NCBI GenBank assembly: GCA_050301795.1
Contig: JBNKZU010000014.1
Location: forward strand, 62,001 to 126,000
DNA: 64,000 bases
Origin: JBNKZU01 sp050301795
GTDB lineage: Bacteria > Pseudomonadota > Gammaproteobacteria > Thiohalomonadales > Thiohalomonadaceae
Reading direction: 5' to 3'
Part shown: positions 43,412-52,087 of the stretch, piece by piece
Layout of the letters: each line of letters starts with the position of its first letter
How positions within the stretch are numbered: the first letter of the stretch is position 1
Program-made: the position numbers and the translations under genes
Notes under the pieces: model-generated
What the model was told of the DNA's origin: nothing
What the model saw: the letters and a program-made list of their open reading frames with translations, nothing else
Database searches by the model: none

Positions 43412-43935
43412 CTATTCTCCATATTCTCCCTCGTGAATTGATTCAACGCCCCAACAACTATCAATAACCCCTTCCTGATATAACGATGAATGCTGGAAAA
43501 AGACCAATCGGATGCTCGGTTGATGTGCCCATGCTTTACGGGATTGTAATGAATATAATCCACATGTCTCTGGTAATCCTCATCATTACGAATAAGGTGT
43601 TCCCAAAACCGTCTTTGCCAGATACCGCGTTCCCTTTTTTGAATGCGACTGGCAGATCGCTTTTCATGTAATGGGAGATTTCGTGAGAAGTGTGCTTTTA
43701 TCAGCATCCATCTTTTCGAGAAATCTGCGTCACCTTCCGGTAATGTCCAGATTGCGTGAAGGTGATCGGGTAACACTACAAAGGCATCAATATGAAAAGG
43801 GGGATTCTGTTATAGCTATTTGATTACGGTTCTTAACAGATCCACATTTTCAGTCAGGAGTTTACGGTGGCGTTCGGCAAGATTTACCGTGAAGAAGTAC
43901 GACCCACACTTTACCAATGCTCGACAATATTGCAA
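43412..43935 (-). pseudogene. Decayed REP-associated tyrosine transposase (RAYT)
   Basis: The IS200-like core HIDAFVVLPDHLHAIWTLPEGD and the later RGIWQRRFWEH and YNPVKHG segments identify a RAYT (TnpA_REP); the HUH motif is present as HLH. Translating upstream, SYFFTVNLAERHRKLL continues in the same frame but is broken by TAG 43816-43818 and TAA 43810-43812. Near the C-terminus a run of four C (43468-43471) appears one base short: the next frame continues GVIDSCWGVESIHEGE to a stop at 43412. The probable start is TTG 43935 with GGAGG 8 nt upstream. Two stops plus one frameshift mean it is inactive unless stops are read through. Confidence 0.85.
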
Positions 43936-43963
43936 AAGCAGAACCTCCGTGTGGGTGCCATGA

Positions 43964-43994
43964 TGTTGGGGTTCGTAAACTCACCCCAACCTAC
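43964..43994 (-). repeat. REP-like hairpin, right copy beside RAYT
   Basis: On the minus strand GTAGGTTGGGGTGAGTTTAC.. ends GAACCCCAAC: stem GTTGGGGT / AACCCCAAC with the same GTAG head as the left copy. Its orientation is opposite to that of 43377-43408, so the two frame the RAYT remnant as an inverted pair. Confidence 0.82.
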
Positions 43995-43998
43995 TTAC

Positions 43999-44607
43999 TT
44001 AAGATTCCGGATACCTGAAAACAAATTCATAATTCCGGTTATACGCACAGAGTGCGTGATCTGACTGACTGATATAGTCTCCGCTTTCGTCGTTATTGAA
44101 TGACTTGCCGATGTGCTTATCATAGCCAATTAACTTCAATATTTCAGGTAACAACGTATCCGTTTCTTTTTCCCATTTGTCCATGTCAGAGATCAAGCCA
44201 TCTCGCTCTTTTCCACGCAGCATATTCTCTAGAAACTGCATATAGCCACTTCGTTCATTAGTCCTCGGCTTGTGATAGACAACAAGAACGGGAGGTGATG
44301 GCTCTTTTACCGAGACATGTCTAAATTCTCCAGACTGCGATCTAATCAGCAACGAGAAGTACAGGAAGGCAGCCGCACTAACAATATATCCCTCTGCTTC
44401 TATGATGATAGTTACACTATCTTCCTTACAATACGAGATTTCATCAATGAGATCCTGGACACATCGAAGTACACCCCCCATGTTGTGACGGATCACAATT
44501 GTGAACTCACCATCAAAAAACTCTGAGAGAGCATTTGTAATATTCTCTACCGAACGATCGTCAATTATGTCATCAAGATAGTGTGTACACTTATTGGCTA
44601 TTTTCAT
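43999..44607 (-). CDS. Orphan ClpP-like fold protein, function unknown
   Basis: A 202-residue protein, ATG 44607 with GGAGG 4 nt upstream. Its pattern resembles ClpP/crotonase folds: strand then HNMGG (41-45, oxyanion-type glycines), VTIIIEAEGYIVSAAAFLYFS with Ser77 on the turn into a helix, as in ClpP (G.A.S.GAFLL), and VLVVYHKPR with His112 in the position of ClpP MIHQP. The rest (115-202) is helical and Asp/Glu-rich and not ClpP-like. No ATPase partner is nearby and no signal peptide is present. It ends 5 nt from the right REP hairpin. The family is inferred by eye and the catalytic role is unproven. Confidence 0.55.
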   Translation of the reverse strand: MKIANKCTHYLDDIIDDRSVENITNALSEFFDGEFTIVIRHNMGGVLRCVQDLIDEISYCKEDSVTIIIEAEGYIVSAAAFLYFSLLIRSQSGEFRHVSVKEPSPPVLVVYHKPRTNERSGYMQFLENMLRGKERDGLISDMDKWEKETDTLLPEILKLIGYDKHIGKSFNNDESGDYISQSDHALCAYNRNYEFVFRYPES

Positions 44608-45075
44608 TTTCCTCCATTGCCTGACAGTTTATTTATATAAACGGCACAATAACAGGTAATATACCGCCGGCGGATTATCAGGATTATATTGCTTTCAGGA
44701 GGTTGTGGTTATCAGCTTCCTGCTTGCGGGTAATCCCTTTTAAGAAAACTATCACATATTACCGTTATAACAAACTCCATCTTCCCCTTGTGACTCACTG
44801 AGCATTGCAGTGAAAGGCGGAGTAGCCCGAAGGATTGTGCACAGGATGTGCGCAATACGACAGTTGAGTCAGGATGGCTCATCTGTCGTACCCGACTGAA
44901 GCAAGATGCGAAGGCATCCGCAGGATGAGTCAGTGGGGTGTACTTTTCTTTGGTTCGTTTCTTTTGTACATGCAAAAGAAATGAACTCGTCGTAGGGGCG
45001 CGAAAGCCCCGATCAAAATCTATCATCGCGTTAGCGGTTCAGACCCTGGATTCCTGCGTTCGCAGGAATGACAAT
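44608..45075. repeat. Intergenic repeat island with six successive hairpins
   Basis: The 468-bp gap has no credible gene. It holds hairpins at 44796-44812 (CACTG/CAGTG), 44856-44890 (13-bp stem, one mismatch), 44905-44918 (GATGC-GAAG-GCATC), 44958-44981 (TTTCTTTTG/CAAAAGAAA, perfect), 44995-45010 (GGGGC/GCCCC) and 45050-45069 (ATTCCTGC-GTTC-GCAGGAAT, perfect). The segments CTTTTCTTTGGTTCG and GGATTCCTGCGTTCGCAGGA resemble interspersed intergenic repeats of many proteobacteria. It could be a mosaic of repeats or encode a structured RNA. Confidence 0.6.
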
Positions 45076-45786
45076 TTACGACAAAGCCCCATACCCTTCC
45101 ATCAACTCTCCCCACGCCTTCTCATCAAACCCAAACCCACTCTCCTTCGCCTTAAACTTCTCAAACGACCGCTTCAGCCGTTTAAGATTCTGTTGTTGCC
45201 ATTTTCCGGGGTGGCGTATTGAGCCTCGGTCAAAATCGATGAGATAAACCGTTTCATCTTTATCAACCATAATATTTCTGGCATTGAGATCGGCGTGGTA
45301 GACACCGCGCTGGTGGAATTGTTTGATAGTTTTACCCACTCTCTGCATCAGTTCAGGAATAACCCGCCTCTCCTTCATCCACTGTGCCAGTGGTTGCGCA
45401 TCGATTCTGCGGGTGATTAGATCAGCCTGATAACGACAGAATCCCTTTTTAATCACCTGCGCAGCTATGGGTTGTGGTACCGGAAACCCTTCTTCGTAAA
45501 GTTGTGCCAACAGTGTCCACTCCCTAAATGCCCGACTGTTGACGGGATTGAGGCCGAAATAGTGATCTTTAATGATTTTTGCAGGAAGTCCTCCACGACG
45601 ATAGTGGCGTAATACACACTCAATATCGGCATGGGTAAAGAAGCACACCTCTGCACGACCAACACCTGAGTACTGATTCTGTACCTCTTTTTCATCAGGA
45701 GTGAAAAAAAGCGGATCGAGCTGGGGTATAATGTCCGCATCGAACACTATAAAACGGTTTTTATCTCTGATTTCACGCCTTTGCAT
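45076..45786 (-). CDS. kdkA: 3-deoxy-D-manno-octulosonic acid kinase KdkA
   Basis: A 236-residue kinase-fold protein: LRHYRRGGLPAKI (glycine/Lys region), GFPVPQPIAAQV, the catalytic loop YHADLNARNIMV and metal motif LIDFDRG, ending QNLKRLKRSFEKF as in Haemophilus KdkA. It phosphorylates the 4-position of Kdo in the LPS inner core. KdkA usually occurs where a single Kdo is transferred by a monofunctional WaaA, so this locus may make Kdo1-lipid A. It is divergent from the GT9 gene, with only 2 nt between the two start codons. Confidence 0.93.
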   Translation of the reverse strand: MQRREIRDKNRFIVFDADIIPQLDPLFFTPDEKEVQNQYSGVGRAEVCFFTHADIECVLRHYRRGGLPAKIIKDHYFGLNPVNSRAFREWTLLAQLYEEGFPVPQPIAAQVIKKGFCRYQADLITRRIDAQPLAQWMKERRVIPELMQRVGKTIKQFHQRGVYHADLNARNIMVDKDETVYLIDFDRGSIRHPGKWQQQNLKRLKRSFEKFKAKESGFGFDEKAWGELMEGYGALS

Positions 45787-45788
45787 TT

Positions 45789-46844
45789 ATGGATCTACCA
45801 CTTAACTTTTCATCTGAGAGGTCACCAGACTCTATCTGCATCCTGCGGCTCTCCGCCATTGGAGATATTACGCATACGCTGCCAACCCTGAGAACCATTC
45901 AGCACGGCTGGCCCGATACCCGCATTACCTGGATTATCGGTAAAACAGAATATCAACTGGTGAAGGATATTCCGAATGTTGAATTTATCATCTTTGACAA
46001 GTCGAGACGATGGCGAGCGCTCCTTGATGTTAAAAAGGCGTTAAACGGACGAAAATTTGACCTGCTACTGCATATGCAGATGTCGATGCGCTCCAGCCTG
46101 TTAAGCCTGGTGATTAACGCTCCGATTAAGCTCGGATTTGACCGCGAGCGCGCAAAGGATATGCAGTGGTTCTTTACCAACCACAAAATTGCGCCCAAAA
46201 CCCATGAGCATGTGCTCGATAGTTTTAAGGGCTTTACCGAGGCGATTGGGCTTTTTGATCATCAACTGCGCTGGGAGATTCCCATCCCGGATGATGCTCG
46301 TGATTACGCCAAAGGGGTTATCCCGACAGACAGACCCTATGTGGTGATTAGCCCCTGCTCCAGTATGCCCTACCGCAACTGGGTCACTGAGCGCTATGCG
46401 GCGGTTGGTGACTACATCAACAGCAAGGGTTATCGGATAGTTCTGACCGGAGGGTCTAGCGGCTTTGAGCGCGAGGTTTGCAACGAAATTGCATCACTTA
46501 TGCAGAGTGAGCCCCTGAACCTTGTCGGAAGGAGTAACCTCAAACAGCTCCTGGCCATCCTTGAGGGTGCCAATTTTGTGCTCTCCCCCGATGCCGGTCC
46601 TGCTCATATTGCCACGGCTGTGAATACCCCGGTGATCGGCCTCTATGCCTGTACCAATCCTGACCGTGCCCGCCCCTATTTGAGCGCTGAATACACTGTG
46701 AGTCGTTACCCCGAGGCGATAAGACAGAAGTATGGCACCTCTGTTGATGAACAACCCTGGGGAGTGCGTGTTAGGGATGATTTTGCGATGAAGCTGATAT
46801 CGACTGAGGATGTTATCTCTGTGATCGACAGGTTAATCCCCTGA
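45789..46844 (+). CDS. LPS heptosyltransferase-family glycosyltransferase (GT9)
   Basis: A 351-residue GT9 enzyme: CILRLSAIGDITHTLP (16-31) with the catalytic-base Asp, ISPCSSMPYRNW nucleotide-binding region and LSPDAGPAHIATAVNTPVIGLY near residue 265. It most resembles heptosyltransferase I (WaaC-like) proteins, with ADP-heptose supplied by HldE at the right end of the window. The start ATG has no ribosome site visible, since kdkA begins 3 nt away on the other strand. The next gene overlaps its TGA by one base (TGATG), so translation is coupled. Confidence 0.85.
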   Translation: MDLPLNFSSERSPDSICILRLSAIGDITHTLPTLRTIQHGWPDTRITWIIGKTEYQLVKDIPNVEFIIFDKSRRWRALLDVKKALNGRKFDLLLHMQMSMRSSLLSLVINAPIKLGFDRERAKDMQWFFTNHKIAPKTHEHVLDSFKGFTEAIGLFDHQLRWEIPIPDDARDYAKGVIPTDRPYVVISPCSSMPYRNWVTERYAAVGDYINSKGYRIVLTGGSSGFEREVCNEIASLMQSEPLNLVGRSNLKQLLAILEGANFVLSPDAGPAHIATAVNTPVIGLYACTNPDRARPYLSAEYTVSRYPEAIRQKYGTSVDEQPWGVRVRDDFAMKLISTEDVISVIDRLIP

Positions 46845-48793
46845 TGTTTAAGCCAATTCAGCTATTTCTTAGCATTTGGTATTACCTGTTACTGACAACG
46901 CTGATTGGCAAGTTTGTCTTTGCCGGATACTTTTTTGAGCAGTTTGCGTCACTTGGTCTGGTTGATGTGATGAGTTCTGTGCTTTGGGGTATTCGATTTG
47001 ATATTGCTATATCAATGCTGTTTGCATTCCTGATCTATCTCTCCTCTTATCTGCTTTACCGAATTGCCTCAATACCGATGGCTGGCTCAACCCTGTTTTT
47101 AGTTGTTATCGCCCTGTTTTTTATGATCATGACCCACGGCAGCGATATCCTCTACTACGCTGAGGCTGGACGCCATATGGGTTATGAACTCACTGAGGGT
47201 TTAAACTCTGCGGGATCTTTGTTGTCGCAGTTATTTAACGCTCATCTTGTTTTTCTACTGCTCCACCTCCTCTGGTTTGCATTGACAGTAACCGTGGTTT
47301 ATCTCAACTGGAGACCCATAAGAGGCTCCCGCACCCTTTTTGATAATCGGGAGTTTAACCTTACCAACCAACTTGAATTTAATCTGGTCATCATCTTCTT
47401 TGTTGCGGTTGTTGCGATCAGGGGGGGCACTCAAAACCTTCCTCTTGAACCGATCCATGTCCAAGCCATTGGCAGCTCTCAAAAGGCAACGCTTGCGCTC
47501 AACGGTTTCTATAACGCGATCTACTCCTCTCTGAGCGGCGATCAGATCAAACCAGAGATTGATATCAATGTTTCATCTGATGAGATCGAACAGTTTGAGC
47601 AGATGACCAAACATACACACACCAATCCCCCCTCCCACAAACTACTACCAAATGTGGTTATCGTCTTTCTGGAGAGTTGGAGTTCGGTCTTTATGAATAG
47701 CTACGGTGGCGAGGATGTGACCACACCTTTTTTTGATACTCTGCGTGAGCGTTCAATCAGCTCGGGAGCCATGTTTGCCGGTGGTCATCGAACCACTGAA
47801 GGGATGTTTGCCTCGATGTGCTCTTGGCAGAACCCGTTGGGGAAAACCATTTCGCAGACACAGTTACAGAACTACTCCTACAACTGCCTACCCCATATCC
47901 TCACCGAACACGGCTATAGTTCACTCTTTGTTCAGGGAACGAATGCCAATACCAGTGGTACCGGCGCCTTTGCCAATCTGATTGGGTTTAAAGAGAGTGT
48001 GGGACGACGTGATTACCAGAACAAGCTAACAGCACCCAATAGCTGGGGCTACCATGATGCTGACATCTACCATTATGTCCTCAATCGGATTGACGCTATG
48101 GATGAGCCTTTTCTCATCGGCATCAATACCAACTCAACCCATGATGTCGAAATGCCGGAAGGGTTTAACGCACCATTTGGTACTGACAGCAGCATTAATA
48201 CCTATAAAAGCCTGCTCAACTATGCAGATCAGAGCCTTTCTGATTTCTATAACGCAATTAGAACACGTAACTCAGATCGGGAAACCATTGTTGTCTTTAT
48301 GGCAGACCACGCTGGGCCAGGACTTGAAACGACATTTTCGAGATATCTCATTCCTTTTTTGATTAATGATGGCAAAGATCACAACGGAATTGAGAAAAAT
48401 AGCATCGTGTCGCAGCGGGATATTGCGCCGACAGTTCTTGACCTTGCCGGTATTGTTTCAATGCAACAAATGACTGGGAGCTCACTCAATACCAACCATT
48501 ATCAGGGAATTGTTGATTACTATCATCAAGGCATCCTTGGATGGGTCTATGACAACCGTCTGCTGGAGATCAGTATCAACCATCCTGAACAAACCAACTG
48601 TCATGCTATTTCAACACTAAAACCTTTACAGATTACACCAGACAGTTGCAACTCCCGTGACATTGAGCAACAACATCTTGCGTTAACCTTTACAAGAGTA
48701 TCGCAGCAACGTCTGTTTAACGGTAAACTTGAATCCACAAAAACTGGGCAACAACATAATGAAGCCCCAAAAGAGAATAAACAGGATCCTTAA
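46844..48793 (+). CDS. LTA synthase/phosphoethanolamine transferase-like sulfatase-fold membrane protein
   Basis: A 649-residue protein with about five N-terminal membrane helices (up to residue about 195) and a large periplasmic sulfatase-fold domain. Catalytic features: VIVFLESWSS (metal ligand Glu), the nucleophile Thr in HRTTEGMFASMCSW near residue 315, and FMADHAGPGLE. These proteins transfer phosphoglycerol or phosphoethanolamine from phospholipid to a glycan or lipid. Inside this locus it probably decorates LPS core or surface glycan. Directly coupled to the upstream GT9 gene by a 1-nt overlap and 0 nt from the decarboxylase gene. Confidence 0.85.
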   Translation: MFKPIQLFLSIWYYLLLTTLIGKFVFAGYFFEQFASLGLVDVMSSVLWGIRFDIAISMLFAFLIYLSSYLLYRIASIPMAGSTLFLVVIALFFMIMTHGSDILYYAEAGRHMGYELTEGLNSAGSLLSQLFNAHLVFLLLHLLWFALTVTVVYLNWRPIRGSRTLFDNREFNLTNQLEFNLVIIFFVAVVAIRGGTQNLPLEPIHVQAIGSSQKATLALNGFYNAIYSSLSGDQIKPEIDINVSSDEIEQFEQMTKHTHTNPPSHKLLPNVVIVFLESWSSVFMNSYGGEDVTTPFFDTLRERSISSGAMFAGGHRTTEGMFASMCSWQNPLGKTISQTQLQNYSYNCLPHILTEHGYSSLFVQGTNANTSGTGAFANLIGFKESVGRRDYQNKLTAPNSWGYHDADIYHYVLNRIDAMDEPFLIGINTNSTHDVEMPEGFNAPFGTDSSINTYKSLLNYADQSLSDFYNAIRTRNSDRETIVVFMADHAGPGLETTFSRYLIPFLINDGKDHNGIEKNSIVSQRDIAPTVLDLAGIVSMQQMTGSSLNTNHYQGIVDYYHQGILGWVYDNRLLEISINHPEQTNCHAISTLKPLQITPDSCNSRDIEQQHLALTFTRVSQQRLFNGKLESTKTGQQHNEAPKENKQDP

Positions 48794-49735
48794 ATGCATT
48801 TAAAAAAACGTGTACTTGTCACCGGTGGTGCTGGTTTTCTGGGTTCGCATCTGTGTGAACGGCTGTTAAACGATGGCTATGATGTTATCTGTCTGGATAA
48901 TTTTTTCACTGGCACTAAAGACAATGTCTCCCATTTGATTGGAAATCCCAACTTTGAGATCATGCGTCATGATGTCACGATCCCCCTCTATATTGAGGTG
49001 GATGAGATCTACAACCTCGCGTGCCCGGCTTCACCGATCCACTATCAGCATGATCCAGTTCAAACCACCAAAACCTCAGTACACGGTGCCATCAACATGC
49101 TCGGTCTGGCAAAACGTACAGGCGCCAAGATTTTTCAGGCATCAACCAGTGAGGTCTATGGCGACCCAGAGGTTCATCCACAGCCTGAGAGCTACTGGGG
49201 TATGGTCAACCCTAATGGAATCCGCTCCTGTTATGACGAGGGCAAGCGTTGTGCTGAAACACTGTTTTTTGATTATCGTCGACAACACAATCTGCGCATC
49301 AAGGTAGCACGAATCTTTAATACCTATGGCCCACGGATGCACCCAAATGATGGTCGTGTGGTATCAAACTTCATCATGCAGGCACTACAGGGTCAGGATA
49401 TTACTATCTATGGGGATGGGAGCCAGACACGATCATTCTGTTACGTCGATGATCTAATTGAGGTCTTTGTTCGCCTGATGAACACGCCGGATGAGTTCAC
49501 TGGCCCAATGAATACCGGTAATCCTGGCGAGTTTACGATTCTTGAGTTAGCTGAAAAAGTAATTGAGCTTACTGGCTCATCCTCAAAGATAATCCACAAG
49601 CCACTACCATCAGATGATCCTAAACAGCGCTGCCCGGACATTACACTGGCGAAGCAGACTGTTGACTGGGAACCACAGATAAAGCTTGAACAGGGTTTGC
49701 TGCCAACGATCGAGTATTTCAAAAACTTTGTTTAG
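48794..49735 (+). CDS. uxs: UDP-glucuronate decarboxylase (UDP-xylose synthase)
   Basis: A 313-residue extended short-chain dehydrogenase: Rossmann GGAGFLGSHLC (11-21), CLDNFFTGTKDNV, LACPASPIHYQ, SEVYGDP and the catalytic Tyr-Lys in CYDEGKRCAE, then RIFNTYGPRM. These segments separate UXS from other UDP-sugar epimerases. It decarboxylates UDP-GlcA to UDP-xylose, a pentose donor for the surface glycan. Its ATG follows the preceding stop at once. A truncated, frameshifted copy lies at 50650-51202. Confidence 0.93.
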   Translation: MHLKKRVLVTGGAGFLGSHLCERLLNDGYDVICLDNFFTGTKDNVSHLIGNPNFEIMRHDVTIPLYIEVDEIYNLACPASPIHYQHDPVQTTKTSVHGAINMLGLAKRTGAKIFQASTSEVYGDPEVHPQPESYWGMVNPNGIRSCYDEGKRCAETLFFDYRRQHNLRIKVARIFNTYGPRMHPNDGRVVSNFIMQALQGQDITIYGDGSQTRSFCYVDDLIEVFVRLMNTPDEFTGPMNTGNPGEFTILELAEKVIELTGSSSKIIHKPLPSDDPKQRCPDITLAKQTVDWEPQIKLEQGLLPTIEYFKNFV

Positions 49736-49756
49736 AATTACTACCGGAAGAGCGTA

Positions 49757-50608
49757 ATGCCGTCACTGTTTGAATATATTCATCAAAAACGAAAGATAAA
49801 AAAGAGCCCTCTGCCGGAACATATAAGGCATGAGATCCTCAACGAATACTCTCGCCTCACCTTCAAAAAATCGTTCATGTCCAGAGAGGCACAAACAACA
49901 CCAGGAATAACTCGTTTACTCTCTTTTAATATTCATCATCTTGGTTTCAAAACACTTTTCCATCTTTTTAATGAGATTTTTGTGGACGGTGATTATTCAG
50001 TCAAGTATGACACTGATACGCCATTTATTATTGACTGTGGAGCCAACATGGGGATGTCAATGATGTTCCAGAAGACTCTTTATCCTGAAGCTGAAATTCT
50101 CTGTTTTGAACCCGATGAAAAGACTTTTGATATTCTTGTGAAAAATATTAAGGAAAATATTCTGAATAACGTCACCGTATTTAAACAAGCTGTTTCTGAT
50201 CATGATGGCGAAATAACATTCTATTTTGATGAAGAGAATGAAGGCTCACTTCAAATGAGCGTTATTAAGGATAGATCCCCTGAGAACTCATGTACTGTTG
50301 AGGCCACTCGCCTTTCAAAACATATAAATAAAAATGTTGACCTATTAAAACTGGACATTGAAGGTGCAGAACTCTCTGTTCTTCAAGAACTGGATAGTTC
50401 AAACAAATATTCGTTAATTAAAAGGATTTTTATCGAATACCATCATCACATTCAGGCTGAGGTAGATAATCTATCGCTTACATTGGAGATACTCGAAAGG
50501 AATGGGTATCGCTATCAGATATATGCTGATCATTTACGCCCAATTCCGGAAGGCACTATGCAGGATGTAATGATCTATGCCTATAAAAAGAACCTCAAAC
50601 ATATATAA
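49757..50608 (+). CDS. FkbM-family methyltransferase
   Basis: A 283-residue SAM-dependent methyltransferase: IIDCGANMGMSMMF (motif I, about 95-108), CFEPDEKTFDILVKNI and VDLLKLDIEGAELSVLQEL (motif with DIEGAE). FkbM domains O-methylate sugars or polyketides; here a sugar hydroxyl of the surface polysaccharide is likely. It lies between the intact and broken uxs copies, and its codon use is AT-richer than the flanking LPS genes. Confidence 0.85.
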   Translation: MPSLFEYIHQKRKIKKSPLPEHIRHEILNEYSRLTFKKSFMSREAQTTPGITRLLSFNIHHLGFKTLFHLFNEIFVDGDYSVKYDTDTPFIIDCGANMGMSMMFQKTLYPEAEILCFEPDEKTFDILVKNIKENILNNVTVFKQAVSDHDGEITFYFDEENEGSLQMSVIKDRSPENSCTVEATRLSKHINKNVDLLKLDIEGAELSVLQELDSSNKYSLIKRIFIEYHHHIQAEVDNLSLTLEILERNGYRYQIYADHLRPIPEGTMQDVMIYAYKKNLKHI

Positions 50609-50649
50609 CAGTTTTAAGATCTCATGAGATAAATGAAGCGAAATAATAG

Positions 50650-51202
50650 ATGCATTTAATAAAACGTGTATTGGTCACAGCTGGCACAGGATTTCTGGGA
50701 TCATCCCTGTGTAAACGACTGCTGAATGATAGCTATGATGCTATATGTCTCGACATTTTTTTAACCTGTACCAAAGATAATGTTGCCCACTTGCCAGATC
50801 ATCAAAATTTTGGGCTAATGCGCCACGTTGTCACAATTACGCCCTATGTTGATGTAGATGCGATCTACAACCACACATACCCCGTCACAACGATCCATTA
50901 TCAAAATGTTCCACGTTCAGACCATTAGATCCAGTGAAGTGTATGGTAACGAGGTTTGCAATCAGCAACCGGAAAACTACTGGGGTTTAGTAATCCCAAA
51001 TGGTTTTAACTCCAGCTATGATGAGGGCAAGCGCTGCACTGAAACACTGTATTTTGATTATCGCCTCCAACACAATCGGATCAAAGCGGCACACATCACT
51101 AATACCTATGCCTCTCACTTGCACCCTAACGATAGTCTGGTAGTTTCCAGTTTCTATGTGCAGTCGATACTCAATAACCTGAATTGCAATAGAGAGATAT
51201 AA
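50650..51202 (+). pseudogene. Truncated, frameshifted duplicate of uxs
   Basis: The first frame (50650-50928) reads MHLIKRVLVTAGTGFLGSSL and parallels uxs codon by codon; a deletion of 71 bp relative to the parent (after IHYQNVP) shifts the frame, and SSEVYGNEVCNQQPENYWG continues in another frame to 51202. The similarity ends around parental residue 200, so the C-terminal third is missing. Substitutions also hit conserved residues (GGAGF to AGTGF). The start ATG context is the same as in the parent. It is a decayed gene that can no longer make the enzyme. Confidence 0.92.
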
Positions 51203-51204
51203 CA

Positions 51205-52050
51205 ATGACCAATAATGCACTCAAGGCAACAGTCATTATCTCCGTCTATCGAGACAAAGATGCGCTGCGAACGATCCTTGATGCACTGGCGTTACAGACA
51301 GTAAATGATTTCTTTGTTGTTGTTTCAGAAGATGGCGAGTCACAGGAGATCGCATCAGTCGTTGCTAACGAACATCGTTTCCCTGAATTAATACACCTTA
51401 CTCAGGAAGATATTGGCTTTCGCAAGAATAGAGCGCTCAATCGTGCCATCGTAGCAGCCAAGAGTGATTGGCTAATCTTTATCGATGGCGATTGCGTACC
51501 CCACCACAAATTTATCTCGGCACATCTCACTCATGCAAGGAAAGGTGTGGTCACAGGTGGCCGACGCGTGGAACTTGGAGAAAAATGGTCACATCTGCTA
51601 CGACAGAACTCTGAGTTACTCTGTTCCATGAATAGCTACGGTTGGTGGTGGCGGCATCTCCCATCACTGAATAGAGATCGCACCAAGGCAATTGAGTTAA
51701 TGCTAATGCCGCCAGGCATAGGAAAACGAATGAAAAGGCGAGCCTCAGGACTACTTGGTTGTAATTTTGCCGCCCATCGTGACGATCTCATTGCCATAAA
51801 TGGCTTCGATGAGCAGTACTGTGCGCCAGGTATTGGTGAAGACAGTGATATTGACTGGCGATTGCGGCAGTATGGCGTACATGTAATCAATGTAAAATTC
51901 ACTGCACTACAGTGGCACCTGCACCATCCAAGAGGCTATACCACCAGTGAAGAAAACCTCAGGATATTAAGACATAACCAGGAACAGGGAATACTGAGAC
52001 CATTGCATGGAATTGACAACCATCTTCATACATTGCCTCATGTGAAATAA
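51205..52050 (+). CDS. Glycosyltransferase family 2
   Basis: A 281-residue GT-A enzyme: VIISVYRDKDALRTILDAL at the N-terminus, the metal-binding region LIFIDGDCVPHH (DGD, about residues 90-95), and GEDSDIDWRL near residue 212 (ED motif) for the acceptor side. Adds one sugar to the surface glycan; the donor cannot be named. It begins 2 nt after the end of the uxs pseudogene, so it may have been reached by the old operon's translation. Confidence 0.85.
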   Translation: MTNNALKATVIISVYRDKDALRTILDALALQTVNDFFVVVSEDGESQEIASVVANEHRFPELIHLTQEDIGFRKNRALNRAIVAAKSDWLIFIDGDCVPHHKFISAHLTHARKGVVTGGRRVELGEKWSHLLRQNSELLCSMNSYGWWWRHLPSLNRDRTKAIELMLMPPGIGKRMKRRASGLLGCNFAAHRDDLIAINGFDEQYCAPGIGEDSDIDWRLRQYGVHVINVKFTALQWHLHHPRGYTTSEENLRILRHNQEQGILRPLHGIDNHLHTLPHVK

Positions 52051-52087
52051 CTGACAATATGTTCACAAGAGAACAAAACTCATAAAT

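Noticed and set aside
43412..43935. Stop-codon recoding as explanation for the TAG/TAA in the RAYT gene
   Set aside because: There is also a frameshift near the C-terminus, which makes simple decay more likely than recoding.
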